From Plasmodium malariae (taxonomy: Eukaryota > Apicomplexa > Aconoidasida > Haemosporida > Plasmodiidae): a stretch of 64,000 nucleotides of DNA. This document shows positions 40,995-52,973 of this stretch, piece by piece; the stretch's first letter is position 1, and the number at the start of each line of letters is the position of its first letter. The notes beneath the pieces are model-generated. The model did no database searches, had not been told where the DNA came from, and saw only the letters and a program-made list of their open reading frames with translations. The position numbers and the translations under genes are program-made. The stretch is taken from assembly GCF_900090045.1 (NCBI RefSeq), contig NC_041775.1:1-64000 (forward strand). The letters run 5' to 3'.

Positions 40995-41302
40995 TTACTT
41001 TTCATTTTTTTCGAATAATATATTGCTTCTTGTATATAGTGTTCTATCTGCACTGTTCGTATTATCTAATGATTTCTGAAAAATATATGAAAATGAAATT
41101 TTAATTTTTATTATTTATACTGTGATAAATTTACTTACTCAAAAGTAAAATATACTTACAAGTATATAAAACAAGAAGAAGCAATATATTTGGGGAGAAC
41201 ATTCTCCTATTTAATATACCGCATTCATAATATAAGAACTTATCCAAATTAAAAGAATAAATATAAGTATTTTACCTAAAATAAAATATATATTTTTTCC
41301 AT
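40995..41302 (-). pseudogene. two-TM gene relic: exon 1 and start of exon 2
   Basis: Exon 1 (41302..41220) starts ATGGAAAAAATA and has the usual leader end (KILIFILLIWISSYIMNA) and donor GTATAT. A stop and a frame change lie inside it, and it is 83 instead of 87 nt. Exon 2 begins at 41075 after TTTTTCAG with KSLDNTNSADRTLYTRSNIL then FEKNEK and TAA at 40997-40995. This matches the fam-l-type opening KSLD...LYTR, but the PEXEL arginine is gone. Sequence to the left is too decayed to follow with confidence. Confidence 0.65.
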
Positions 41303-42066
41303 TAATTATAGAATTATTAAATTTTAAAATGTGTCCAAGCACCTAAACAATTTATTATATATTCAAAGTTTATTATCAAAAAAGTAAGGTTATGCGCTTT
41401 GTTATTTTATTCTATTTTTAACTAATATTAAACTACATAAATAAATTATAAATATAATGTACAATTAAGAGAAGATGATTTTAAAAATATTTTTGATAAT
41501 ATTACCAATGAATTTATTTACAAGAAAAACAAGGTTATAAATTAATAATTTATGGTAAAACTAATTTTATTCGTACATGCTTAAAAAGTATATATATTCT
41601 AATATTCTAACAGAACAATTCTAAATTTTTGATATCAATACTATTCAGAAAAAACAAAAAATGAAATGCCTTGTTTGGTGCGTACACATTTTATTTTATT
41701 AGAATAGAAAGAATACGTTTATTTGAATGTGTACATTAACACATATTAGAAATATAATTATTAAATATTTTTTCTGCATTTTCTAATAACAGATTAGTAT
41801 ATTTTATGTGTTATACCTTTTAAAATACTATTTCATAGTTAAACATAAATTATTGCATAGCATACAATAATATACAATTCACAGAAATAAAAAAAAATAC
41901 AAAATATTTTTTATAGCACAAATTATAATATAACATGCATTATATTCCTACAATATGAAGAACGTTCATATATTAAATAAATAATTATATTCCAAGATTT
42001 AATACTCAAGCAAAATTTTGATATTTTAAAAATTTGTATACAATATAATTCTTTTATATATTCATA

Positions 42067-42151
42067 CCATATTATTATTTATGAAATGCTAAAGTTTTTA
42101 TATAATTTAAAAAAATGTATTTTATTTTAATGCTAAAATAAAATATATTAT
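42067..42151 (-). pseudogene. possible isolated exon 1 relic of a two-TM gene
   Basis: The minus strand reads HFINNNM then GTATGAAT. This resembles the end of exon 1 in the fam genes (CHFYNDM then GTATGA). A stop lies just before it, and no start or exon 2 was recognised. It is given weight only because an orphan copy of the upstream element lies about 460 bp further upstream at 42607-42632. Confidence 0.3.
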
Positions 42152-42606
42152 ATTATAGTATTAAAAAATTTATATATTTTTTTTTTTTCTTTCTTTTTAA
42201 AAAGCATAAATTTATAAGTTTTTCAGTAATGATCATTTAAAAAAAAAGTATACAAAATTAAATGCAGCAAAAAAACATCTTTATTAATTATTATTATTAA
42301 AAAAAAAAAACTTACAATAAAAAAATTATTTTAAATAATATAATTTAGAACACAAAAGGAAATAGATATAAAATACTAAAATGTAATATATAAAATAACA
42401 TATAATATAATTTAGGAAAATTGTTAATGCTTTATACTACTTTTTGACAACTGTATTGAGAAGGTAATAGACATGTATTTTCTGTTAATATATAAATAAT
42501 TAATATTCCAATTTATACATTTGGTGCTAACTCTTATATAACAAAAATAATATACATGTAGATGAAATATATCTATAAGTGTAGAAATATTTATATTTCA
42601 TATTAT

Positions 42607-42632
42607 TTGTAGAATGTAGTGAATATAGATAA
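42607..42632 (-). promoter_or_regulatory. orphan copy of the shared upstream element
   Basis: Plus-strand TTGTAGAATGTAGTGAATAT followed by AGATAA matches the tracts found upstream of the intact two-TM genes, but no intact gene follows on the minus strand. It probably marks a deleted or decayed copy. Confidence 0.3.
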
Positions 42633-44535
42633 TTATAAAAATATAACACTCTAAATGTATTATAATAACTATATGACAATAAATTGATGTTAACTTGTGT
42701 AAGAAAATTAATTTTCTAAAATATAATTTATTAGAAAAGAATATGTAAAATCTTTAAATTTTTATTATGTTGTATAATACCCAATATCCTAAAGTATATG
42801 ACAAAATTAATATAATTATTTTTGTATTTTCAGTGTTCACATTCATATAGTATAGATATTTATATATATATTAATATATATATATTTAAAAAGATTTTTC
42901 GCTCTTAACTTTTAATTTATTAAATATAGCTCTTTTCACAGTTTGTTACTAATCAAATAAAAAAAAATTAAAGCGTTTTTCTATTTGTTTAATATATTAA
43001 ATGTATTTCTGATACATTAATATAATTTTAAATTTTACTATTTTTAAAGTATCAATAGAATATATGAATATACACAATAATCCTTTATAAACTTCTGAGA
43101 ATCATAAAAAAAATCATAATTTTTATAAATTCCATCTCATTCAATTATCTATTAAAAAATGTATAAGAAAACTACAATTTTAAATATATATTTCAATCGC
43201 TTTTATATTTCAAAATATTTATTAAATTCTTTTTTGTATATGTATTCGGTTAGTTATAATACATTAAATATTCCTAGGTAAAACAGAAGTCACCTTTTAT
43301 ATATTAATTATACTTTTATTATTTATTTCTAATATATATCAAATCTTTCGAATTATAAATTATATATATATTTCCTTAAGTATACTCTGTCTTAGCTTTT
43401 TATATTATTATTAATTTTTTACTGTATTCTGAAAAATACATATCCACGAATACCCTTTTTAATTTTTAAGAACATATAACCTATTTTTATTCAATTTTTA
43501 TACATATAAAATTTTTTTTTTTTCCACAAATATATTTAAAATAGTTTTCTTCTTATACCCAAAGCGTTTGCTGTATTTCTAGCACCATTCTTAAATGGAT
43601 ATATTCGAAATAGTACAGAAAAATAATTATATATATAAGGGTAAAAAATGAAATAAAACACAAAAATATTTTATTCATTATATATTATACACTAATTAAA
43701 TATAAATTCAAAATAATTTTTACATGTTAATTCTTAAATAACATTCCTAAATATCTTATTATTTACTTATAACTGATGTTCCTCAAAAAAATGCTGTACT
43801 CAACAAAAAATAATATAGAAATATGTAAATTGTATTAAAGTTACCGAAAATTACTAAATAAGAAATAATCAAAAAATTAATAATTATTTAAAATCACTTA
43901 TACCTATAAAACAAGTTATGATTGTACAATATAATGCATATTCTATATATTGTATGTTCAATACATTTTGACAAAATCATGCATTTAATTCATAATCTAT
44001 ATTAAAACTTCTATATAATAATCATATATTTATAATTACATTTATGTTACTATTTTTATTATTTGCATTTCATATATTCAGCTTGTAAAGTGTATAAAAA
44101 TATAAAACTCAATCGTTTTCCTACTTCATTAATAGAACAGAATTTGTTATTATAAATACTCTATATTTTTTGTAGTTTATAGGGCAATAAAAAAACAATA
44201 CATTTATAAATACAGAAAATCTTACTTAATTTTATAAACTTGAAATAAAAAATTTTCGTATTATTAAATAAGTCTATTAAAGTAAAAATTATAGAGGAAT
44301 CATATTACTTTAAATACTAAAAAACAATATAAAAGAATATGTTTCTCCTTTATACAAAAACAGAATATACAAGTTAAACTTGAAGCAAAAAAATAGTAAA
44401 TAATTAATTTTTAACATATATATTTTTTTTTTTTTTTTACTTATTACATATATTTAAGAATAAATCTATTTTTGTAATATGCGTAACAATGTTGTAATAT
44501 ATTTGATACGTTTTTTCCTAGTTAGTCCTAATTGT

Positions 44536-45637
44536 CTAATGTAGAATAATGAGATATGCATTTTTTTCTTTTCTAGAATTACTATAAAATATATTTGGAG
44601 CATTCTTTAATATTTTTTCCTCTGTACTTGTTGAATATTACATATACGTTTTTAATTTTTTAAGAGTCTATTACTAAACCATTTTCCAAAAAAATTAAAC
44701 TAATATACACATTAACAACAAAATATATATGTATTTAATCTGTTTTACAATTATAAATTTTTATGAAAAATAGCATACATATATTTACACATTTAATTTA
44801 TAAATATAAACAGATGTTATTCTTAGTAGAAAAGAAAAATATAAGAAAATTACAAGCAGTGAATAACCAACTGAAACAACAATGTAAAAAGCATCCATTA
44901 CTATTTTTTTTGTATTAACGTTCTTATTATAATTAATTTAAAATTTTTTACTTCTTATAACACCAAGCATAATGAGTGTAGCTTCAAACATTATATCTTT
45001 GCTTTCAATGGGTCTTTAATTTATTCATACCATTTTTTATAAGACGTTATATGGATAATGTATTATATTACATTTAAAATAATTTGAACATTTTTCTTTA
45101 CAAACTAAATTTTATCTCTTAAACCAGTATATTATTCCCTTATGAATTTTCGATATAAATTGTTAATATAAGTACTTGAAATTCACATTAAAATTATCAT
45201 TCTTACTATTTTTATTAGTATATTTAATTATATGATCATAATTTTTAAAAAGGGTGATGCAAATATGTCTGTTCATTCTATCCTTTAGTATTACTGATAC
45301 TAGTGTAAAAGTAGTGTGATGCAACTTATAAATGTTTTAAATTTATATCATTTACTTCCGTAAAAAATTTTATAGTATCAGTTTAATTAGCAGTATTTTT
45401 CCTATTAATACCAAATGTTTTATTATGATATCGAAGAAGAACTACTAGGAATAATAGCAACGTGCTAAGTATTTTCTACTTTATTTGTTCTAGATAATTT
45501 TTTTAAGTTTGTTATAACTTTTTTAGAAAAATTCTTCATATTTTTGTTAATTATATATAACTTATTGCATTTATCATTAATATTACTTATGTTTTGCTGT
45601 CACTATCAATTTCATTATATTTTTTATATGAGGACAT
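44536..45637 (-). pseudogene. PIR (vir/kir-type) pseudogene, heavily decayed
   Basis: Reading leftward on the minus strand, PIR segments appear in the right order in changing frames. MSSYKKYNEIDSDSKT begins at 45637, followed by NINDKCNKLYIINKNMKNFS and KVITNLKKLSRTNKVENT. Then come RCYYS, two stops and FFFDIIIKHL (the C-x-YWVYDxIIKHL region), and KNYDHIIKYTNKNSKNDNF. NLVCKEKCSNYFKCNI is the cysteine motif, at about 45110-45070. A TM-like segment (AFYIVVSVGYSLLVIFLYF) lies near 44910-44850. Exon 3 begins at 44699 after TATATTAG with FNFFGKWFSNRLLKN (PIR FTPFGSWL...), then TEEKILKNAPNIFYSNSRKE and a stop at 44536. Many stops and shifts are present. No single open frame reveals this gene; the order of motifs does. 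Confidence 0.78.
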
Positions 45638-48600
45638 CCGTATTAATATACCTTCATATAAATTAAAAAAAAACGAATTCCATAAACATATAAATACTTT
45701 CGCTTATGAAAGAATTTTATTCATTTCACTTCATTAGAAATGTAATACAAAAATCATAAACCATTTATAATTTTTATAATAACAAATACAAAATCACTTC
45801 TTTCTCTCCTAAATTGTCCATTATGCTTAAAAATATGATAAATGTACAAAGAATAACCCTTGTTACAGAATTACATATATATATAATATATAATGGAATT
45901 TAATCTGTCGAAATGTTATGCATTTTCCTATACTAATTGTAAGCTAAAAAAAAAAATGTATTATTAAGTATAGATTATTAAATGTTCTTTAACATATAAT
46001 TGTAGTAGTACTAGCATTATTGCACAAAATAGGCATTTTTTATAATGAAAGATATAAAATGGAAATTAGGAGTGCAATTTCCTTATTAAATGGAGAATTA
46101 TAAAGCACTTTATTTCCTTTTACAGTTCTAATTTATTTTAAGCATTTCATAAAACACTATTAATAATTCATAATATACATAACGTATTTATATTATATAA
46201 TTATAATCTGCATTTTATATTAAAATATTTAACTAATAATACTATTTAATTATTTAAAACAAATGGATACAAATATATATCTTTCACACAAAATATAATG
46301 AATATATTTTCTAGAAATAAAAACTTCTAAAGTTCAAACATGTAGAATATTAATCGTTCTATTTACTTGCATTTTAATTTTATAAAAATATATATATACA
46401 TTTTTTCGTTTTTAAATTAATTTTCATTAGAATATAAAATAAATCATAAACACTATTATAAATTGATAAATATAGTATGATATATAAATGAGCTATATGA
46501 TTATATATAATGATATTTATTAATACAAAAAATTATTAATTGTAGAGTTATTTAAAAAGTAGTCTATATTTTATTATTGTAGAAATATTTTCTCTATATA
46601 TATTAATTCTAACATATCTCTAAATTTGAAATATTACTTTATTATGTAATACAATAGTCTCCATTTAACATATGATCTTTGATATATTAGTATTATTATA
46701 TATGTATGCTCATAATAAATGCTTACTATGAATTATTAGAGATAAAGCAATATTTCAAATTAAGCCAAAAAATTTTCCTTTAAAAAGTTAAAATTAATAA
46801 TAACGAAATATTTTTCCTATATTTCTTATATAATATAAATATATAGTGAATTATATTTAAAACATATAGTAATAATTCATGCAAAACATATATTACGTTT
46901 AAAAAAAATTTATAACAATTATTTTTTTTCCATTGAAGAAATAATAATAATGATAAATTATTTTATTTTGTTTTCTAATTATATATTTTCACAGATTTTA
47001 TTAATTTCTGTTACAAGCTATATTAATGTGATTAAATAATATTATATTATTTAAAACAAAGCCAAATCATTTTTTTAGCTAACTTTCAGCTGAAAAAACA
47101 ACAAGTCACAGTTTACAATATATATTAAATATATAATAAGATTATTTTTTTAACCTTTTAATTGTTTCCCCATAAGAATCGATAATTAAATATATTTTTT
47201 ATGAAATGTTCAGAATTAAATTCATTATAAGTATTATTATATTCATTTTCGCTTTCGATAATATATTATAAAAAAAAAAAAAAGAAGTATCAATACAACA
47301 ATTAACGAGTTAAATTCATAAGCATACATTAAAAAAAAAAAATTGAGCATATTAACTTGAATGACCAAAATATTACACAAATTATAAAAAGTATTAAATA
47401 CATTATAACATTTTAATAGTGGTTATAATTAATATCAGTTAATGATGTTTTTCAACAATACTAAAATATTCATTTAGATTTCATATAAAAAACATAAATA
47501 AAATGTAATTTTTACTAAAATCAATAAAAAAACTTTTTAACGAATATATATAATAAATAATAAAACTAAAATGTAACACTAGAACAACTGTGACTGTATT
47601 ATTAATTAAATGTTTTATAAAAATCCTATCAATAATATTATTTAAATAAATAATAGTCGAAAATGCAAAAATAATTGTGTTAATAGAATATACCTTATAA
47701 AAAAAAATAGCATAAATAAAAGTATAGCAAAATATACTTAGAAAATTATTCATAATATAAGTAATGTTAACTTTGACATATATTATATGGTAATTACAGT
47801 CTAATTTACTTATATCACAATATTTAACTAGAAATCATTAATTTGAGAACTTTCATAATATTTTAGTAAATTAGAAGTTATAATAAAATTAACAGAATAA
47901 TATCGTATTTTTAAGGAAAAAGAAACATGTTATATAAATAAAAAGTAAAAAAAGAAAATGAGATAAAATTAAATATACATTATTGTGTTAGTTATTTTGA
48001 AAAATTAAATAAAGTCATTATATAATGCACAAGACTCGTAGAAAGAGAAATCCATTGAGTTTACATATATAATACGGATAGTACCTTATACCACATTTTT
48101 ATTCCAAAAAGTTTTAAGATATTATGTGACTATATGGAACATGCCCTATGTGAATGCACTTAAAATAAATGTTTACTCTTGAAAAAAATTACATACAAAA
48201 AAATGAAAAGAATTTTTTATTATAATTCTATTATATTTTTGGATCAATATTTTTTTAAATAATACACGATATAAGAATGAGATATAAAACTACTGCGAAT
48301 TTCACAATAGCATGACAATTCTATTCATATCTATTTTATGTCATAAACATAATAAAAACAGCCTTGTACATATTTTAAAACTTCAGTTTATATTATATGC
48401 GTTCATGTTAAAATTGTATTATACAATTTTATTTTTATTATTATAAAAATATAACAGTGTTCAATCTATCCTTTTTTAAAACATTTTTTACCACATAAAT
48501 TTATGTATTATTTTGTTTTTTCTATTTATGCGTTTTTAATAATTTTATATGCAAAAACATATATATTATTTAAGGAAAAACTTATAGTAAATAAAAAAAA

Positions 48601-49381
48601 AAAAAGTAGGAAATTAAAATGATATTTTATATAATGCATAGAAATTCAAGGAATCATTATATTATAATGAATTCATGAGTGATACTTTAAGTAGCATAAT
48701 TATAATTGTTTAAACTTTCCTAGTAATAATTATTTTTTTATATAATTTAAAACCAATTATTTTTTATCATTTACAATTATATTCTTACATTTTTATTTTT
48801 TTACACTTATATAAAAAAATTTTTGTTTAGTATTTATATAATTTTCATAAAAAAGAATTTTATAATACATTACCATCCAGAAGATATTCTATAGGATAAT
48901 TATAGAAAAATAGTACTAAACATAAAATCCATATAATTGATTATACTGAAAAAATAGTTATTATGCGGAAAATTATATATAGACATTATATTTAAAGGAC
49001 AAAATGGATAAATACATATATTAAAAGATTAAAAAAGCAAAATTTTGTATTATGTGACTTATTAGTAGAATAAATATAATATTTACAAATAATATATTTA
49101 ATTTTAATATTTTAGTTTTTAAAGTAGATATATAATCTTATTATTCATTTCATTTGTTTGAAAATTAAAAATAATTGTTTTATTAGATGTTAGAGGTGTT
49201 ACGCTATATTAATCCCTAACCAGAATTATCAGATATCACCTACTCACAAATATTTATTTATTTTTGAAATTCTCATACAAAAATACATATTATATCATCA
49301 ATTTATATGTTCTTATTTTTTATATATAGCTAAATGCATACTTAATGTGACGGCATTTTTTTATATATCACTTAAAAAAAA
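45638..49381. other. 3.7 kb AT-rich spacer between divergent PIR loci
   Basis: It lies between the 5' ends of the decayed minus-strand PIR and the intact plus-strand PIR. A minus-strand frame near 47170-47270 (ESENEYNNTYNEFNSEHFIK then NYRFLWGNN) and the frame at 47481-47753 were considered, but they lack splice support. A less AT-rich patch at about 49190-49250 may belong to the promoter of the PIR gene. Confidence 0.5.
49190..49250 (+). promoter_or_regulatory. candidate promoter patch upstream of the PIR gene
   Basis: About 130-190 bp before the PIR start codon the sequence is clearly less AT-rich than its surroundings (GTTAGAGGTGTTACGC, later ATCCCTAACCAG and ATCACCTACTCAC). Position and composition suggest a regulatory or transcription-start region. 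No known motif was recognised. Confidence 0.25.
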
Positions 49382-51056
49382 ATGTCGACACCAAATGAGA
49401 GTTCATGGGTATAAATTTATTCTTAATTAAATAGTTTAATAATTCCTTATAGCTTATGTATTATATTCTGCTGTAACATATTTTGAATTGCTTTTATAAT
49501 AATAAAATATAAATTTATATCTAATTCATTATATCCTCTTAATTTATAGGAAAATATGTTAGTAGGATCACTTTCACATCATATATATAAAGAACTCAAT
49601 AATGATGTTCAGGGAACAAGTTACGATAGTTATTGTAGTGAATTCAGTAATACAGGAAATAGTAACAACTTAGAGAGTTATAATCTGTGTAAAAAAATAT
49701 CACGAAATACAGATATTTTATCAGTATATCGTGATACAATTCATTTTAGTACACTTTGTTCACATTATAGATATTGGGCATATTACAATATAAATAAAAT
49801 TTTAGCAAATTTTACAGATAATAATAATGCCAAAGCATTAGTTAAAAAATTTTTACAGGTTCGAGATAATATTACTAGGGTTTTTAATGCGTATTATTGC
49901 CAATATAGCTTTAGCGATGATATTCTACAAGAACTAAATAATATGAAAGAAGAAAAATATTTACATGATTATTTTAAAAATTATGATATTATTAAAACAT
50001 CTGATAGTTGTAGTCGTGTTACACCCAGTGTATATGAAAAATATCTTAATTATATTATTACACTATATAACAAGCATAAAAATCAAATGGAATGTTGTAT
50101 AGATTCATTTTGGACAGAATGTGAAGATTATTTTAAATGCAATGAAGAATTTGATCCTAATAAATTGTTGTCTATTTTAAAGTCTAACGGAAGTAAAAAG
50201 TGCGATAACTTAATAAAAGCTCAGACACCTCCAACATCAGTTAGTACAACGCATTGGGGGCATTCCCTAACAAATGTTACAGATTCAATTTATTACTTCA
50301 TGTGTACAGATATACCAAATGGTAACATTACACATAGTCAACAAAAAGATGGAAGACTTAGATGTCATAGATTTAGGACATCCGATAGATCGCATAATAA
50401 TTTAATATCGCCTTCTCTTCAACCTCCTTCTGTGCAGGTTCCTTTTACGATTTCTGGACAAAGAGGATTTTCTTTATCTGCAGAATTACCACGTAAGAGC
50501 CTAGAATTAAACGAACATTTAAAAAAACAATATATATTATCCTCTTCACAAACATTAGATCTAACTCAAGATAAGAGTGATGATAAAAATTCTCCTTGTA
50601 AAAATACACTATTAGTAAGAGATATATCAGGAATATGCAGAGAGCCCGATGTTCGCGAAACGCAAACTATTGGAGTAAAATTGAACACATATGCTCCAGG
50701 AAGAAAAATAAAAATCAGACTAAATCATAATTCTAACATGTTCAAAAACAATTTTTTTCGCGTTGGAATCGCATTTACTCTGATAGCAGGAATAATTTTC
50801 ACTATTTTCCTTTTTTATAAAGTAAGTGAATGTTCCTCAATAAAACCAAAAAATATATTAATTTACTATTTTTAATTCCCATAAAATTTCATAATTACAA
50901 AAAAAATATATTCATTATATTTATTATTATTCATTTTTATAATAGTTTACTCCTTTTGGAAGATGTTTTCATAAAAAAGTATCAAGGAAAAAAAGAATTG
51001 ACGATTATTATGATGATCCCTATATGCGGCAGTTTATTATCCGCGCTCCAAAATAG
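49382..51056 (+). CDS. PIR (vir/kir-type) variant protein, three exons, intact
   Basis: Exon 1 is 49382..49408 (MSTPNESSW) with donor GTATAA. Exon 2 is 49550..50821 (starts ENMLVGSLSH, ends LFYK) with donor GTAAGT. Exon 3 is 50946..51056 after TTATAATAG and starts FTPFGRCFHKKVSRKKRIDD. All introns are phase 0. The protein is 469 aa. PIR marks include CSHYRYWAYYNI near residue 79, CC...FWTECEDYFKC near 193-208, and one TM at about 411-432 followed by FTPFG, the usual PIR cytoplasmic opening. No signal peptide is seen, as is usual for PIR. Between about 235 and 405 lies a Ser/Pro-rich linker that makes it longer than many PIRs. PIR proteins are variant infected-cell antigens, usually silenced clonally. 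It is the only complete PIR in the window. Confidence 0.92.
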
Positions 51057-51992
51057 GCTAAAAGAAGAACTGGGAATAGGGGATTACAATTTTCTTATTA
51101 TACTAGGTGAAATATTGTTTAATGACTTCAAATAAAATGAAAAAGTGTTTAAAAAAAGCATATTGAAAAGTTGACCTAAGTATGTGATACTCGCACTTAC
51201 ACTTATAGAAAAAATTAAAAAAAATGAAATATATTCAAATAATACATAAAATAAATCTACTAAGCATACAATGAGTAAGTGAAGAATTTTCCAACCATAG
51301 ATATTATATATAATTATAACTCTGTAGTAGGATATATAAACTGAAAAAAAAATTAAATACAGAAAATTTGTATATAACATCATACACATAAAAATGTACG
51401 ATAATACATATAGTTAACAAAAAAATAGTAAATATTGCCTCACATATAATAATTAATAAGAAAATTATATAACACATGTTAAACAAAGTAATATATATAT
51501 TAGTAAAATTTGAAAATATAAAATGTATTTTTACATATAAACGCTAAATGCAAAAATTATTATGCTATATTTAACTATATAAAAATCTCATTTTAACAGA
51601 AAAGTAAAATATTAAAAAACAACTACTTACATACATATCAAGAAAATTTAATAATCAATAAAGACAAAAATTTGTCTAATCTAAGGAAAAACGAAGATAT
51701 CTTTGTTAAATTTACATGGGAATAATTTATTAAAGAAAATAACTATTTTTAGGAATTATGTTAGTATTTTTAAATTTCTTTATATACTTAACTTTTTATT
51801 TAAAGTTAATAAATAAAATTCTTTAATTTATTTTAATATTTTTTTTTATATAATAATTTAAATATATTTTATAAGACTTTATCGGTAGTACGTATTATAT
51901 TTACACTTTTTATTTTAGAGCGTTTGCTTTTGTAATATAATATATTTTATTGAAAAATATATATTATAAAATAAAACTATATATTATTAAAT
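51057..51992. other. AT-rich spacer between PIR and the tryptophan-rich relic
   Basis: 3' flank of the PIR gene and upstream region of the pseudogene at 51993. The minus-strand open frames at 51084-51389 and 51304-51486 are hydrophobic, composition-driven and unsupported. Confidence 0.6.
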
Positions 51993-52973
51993 ATGAAAGC
52001 AATATTCCTTTTCATATCAGTTTCTTCCGTTATATTTAAATTATGTTCTGCCACTGAAAATGATAATGGTTACTTTAAGGGTGTAGAATAAAATATTTCA
52101 AATAAATAAATTTAGGTTTTAGTTAATTCTATTTAAAAATTATATTACTATAAAAAATATGTTTTTCTTTTTAATATGTTATTTAGTTATATACTGGAAA
52201 AATAAAGACCCCACTTTGTAAATCTTATAATGGTCCTGAAGTTATGCCAAAAGTGTACTTAAGGCAAAAGATATGTTAATTTATAGTGTTAGTAGAAAAT
52301 AAAAATGATAAATGGAAATTATGGTTAATGAAACAGAAAAAAGAAATGATAAAGATATTAAACAGGAAAAAGATGCTCCGTTTAGAAACAGAAAGGAGAA
52401 ATTAAATAATATTTTGTACAACTTAGAGGAAAAATAGTAATATTATGTACCTGGTATGAAATAATATTATCAATCAAATCTTTATGATGTATTCTCTAAT
52501 TGGAGTGACCATGAATGTATAGAATGGTTAAAAATAAATGGATTAGATTATATACCATCAGATTTTGAAAGGTTGTTCAATGAAAATATGACCTTCTACA
52601 ATAAAATTGTGACATCTAAATTAATGAATTGCAATGAAAAGAAGAAACATGAATGGGATTCGTATTCGTGCAGATTATGTGAAGTTAATTGTTGGATAGC
52701 TGGTTTAAAAAATTATTACTTGGAGATCCAGATATTTATATAAAAGTTGGAGCGTATCAACAATGGGAAGAAATAATAAAAAATGAAAAGTATTTGTGGA
52801 ACCTTTTAATTAAGCGTATTAATAAAAAATATATAGATAACGTAAACACGACCGTGACGAAGTAATGTAAAGAAACTATGGCAGACTATAACAACTTGAT
52901 AATATACTTTTATATAGATTGGATAGAAAATAAACATTGGAAAGTATGGATTAAAGAAAATGTAATAGACTAG
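51993..52973 (+). pseudogene. tryptophan-rich antigen-like pseudogene
   Basis: A possible exon 1 (51993..52082) encodes the signal-like MKAIFLFISVSSVIFKLCSA and ends near GGT|GTAGAA. A likely exon 2 starts at 52187 after TATTTAG. Frames then change repeatedly, but Trp-containing segments appear in order: NDKWKLWLMKQKKEMIKIL, FSNWSDHECIEWLKINGLDY, RLFNENMTFYNKIVTSKLMN, KKKHEWDSYSCRLCEVNCWI, GDPDIYIKVGAYQQWEEIIK, and lastly DWIENKHWKVWIKENVID with TAG at 52971-52973. Spaced W residues and these blocks fit the C-terminal domain of Plasmodium tryptophan-rich antigens (TRAG, Pv-fam-a type), thought to bind erythrocytes or be exported. Several W positions look mutated. At least three stops and several frame shifts occur, so it is not functional. 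Family call is from memory of the domain. Confidence 0.6.

Larger units (their letters stand above)
41303..44535. other. AT-rich spacer with gene debris
   Basis: Apart from the possible exon 1 relic at 42067-42151 and the orphan upstream element at 42607-42632, no coding signal was recognised. Poly-T and poly-A tracts are frequent, for example near 42181-42190 and 44423-44438. Confidence 0.5.

Noticed and set aside
47170..47753. Possible two-exon exported gene on the minus strand (leader-like MNNFLSIFCYTFIYAIFFYK with GTATAT donor, then NEFNSEHFIK...NYRFLWGNN).
   Set aside because: The intron would be over 400 bp, no acceptor gives an open frame, and the downstream frame stops after a few residues. 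Probably chance.
50830..51135. Plus-strand 101-codon frame overlapping the end of the PIR gene.
   Set aside because: It is a different frame across intron 2 and exon 3; the spliced FTPFG frame explains this region.
51084..51486. Two overlapping minus-strand hydrophobic frames after the PIR gene.
   Set aside because: Composition-driven, with no splice sites, PEXEL-like motif or family resemblance.
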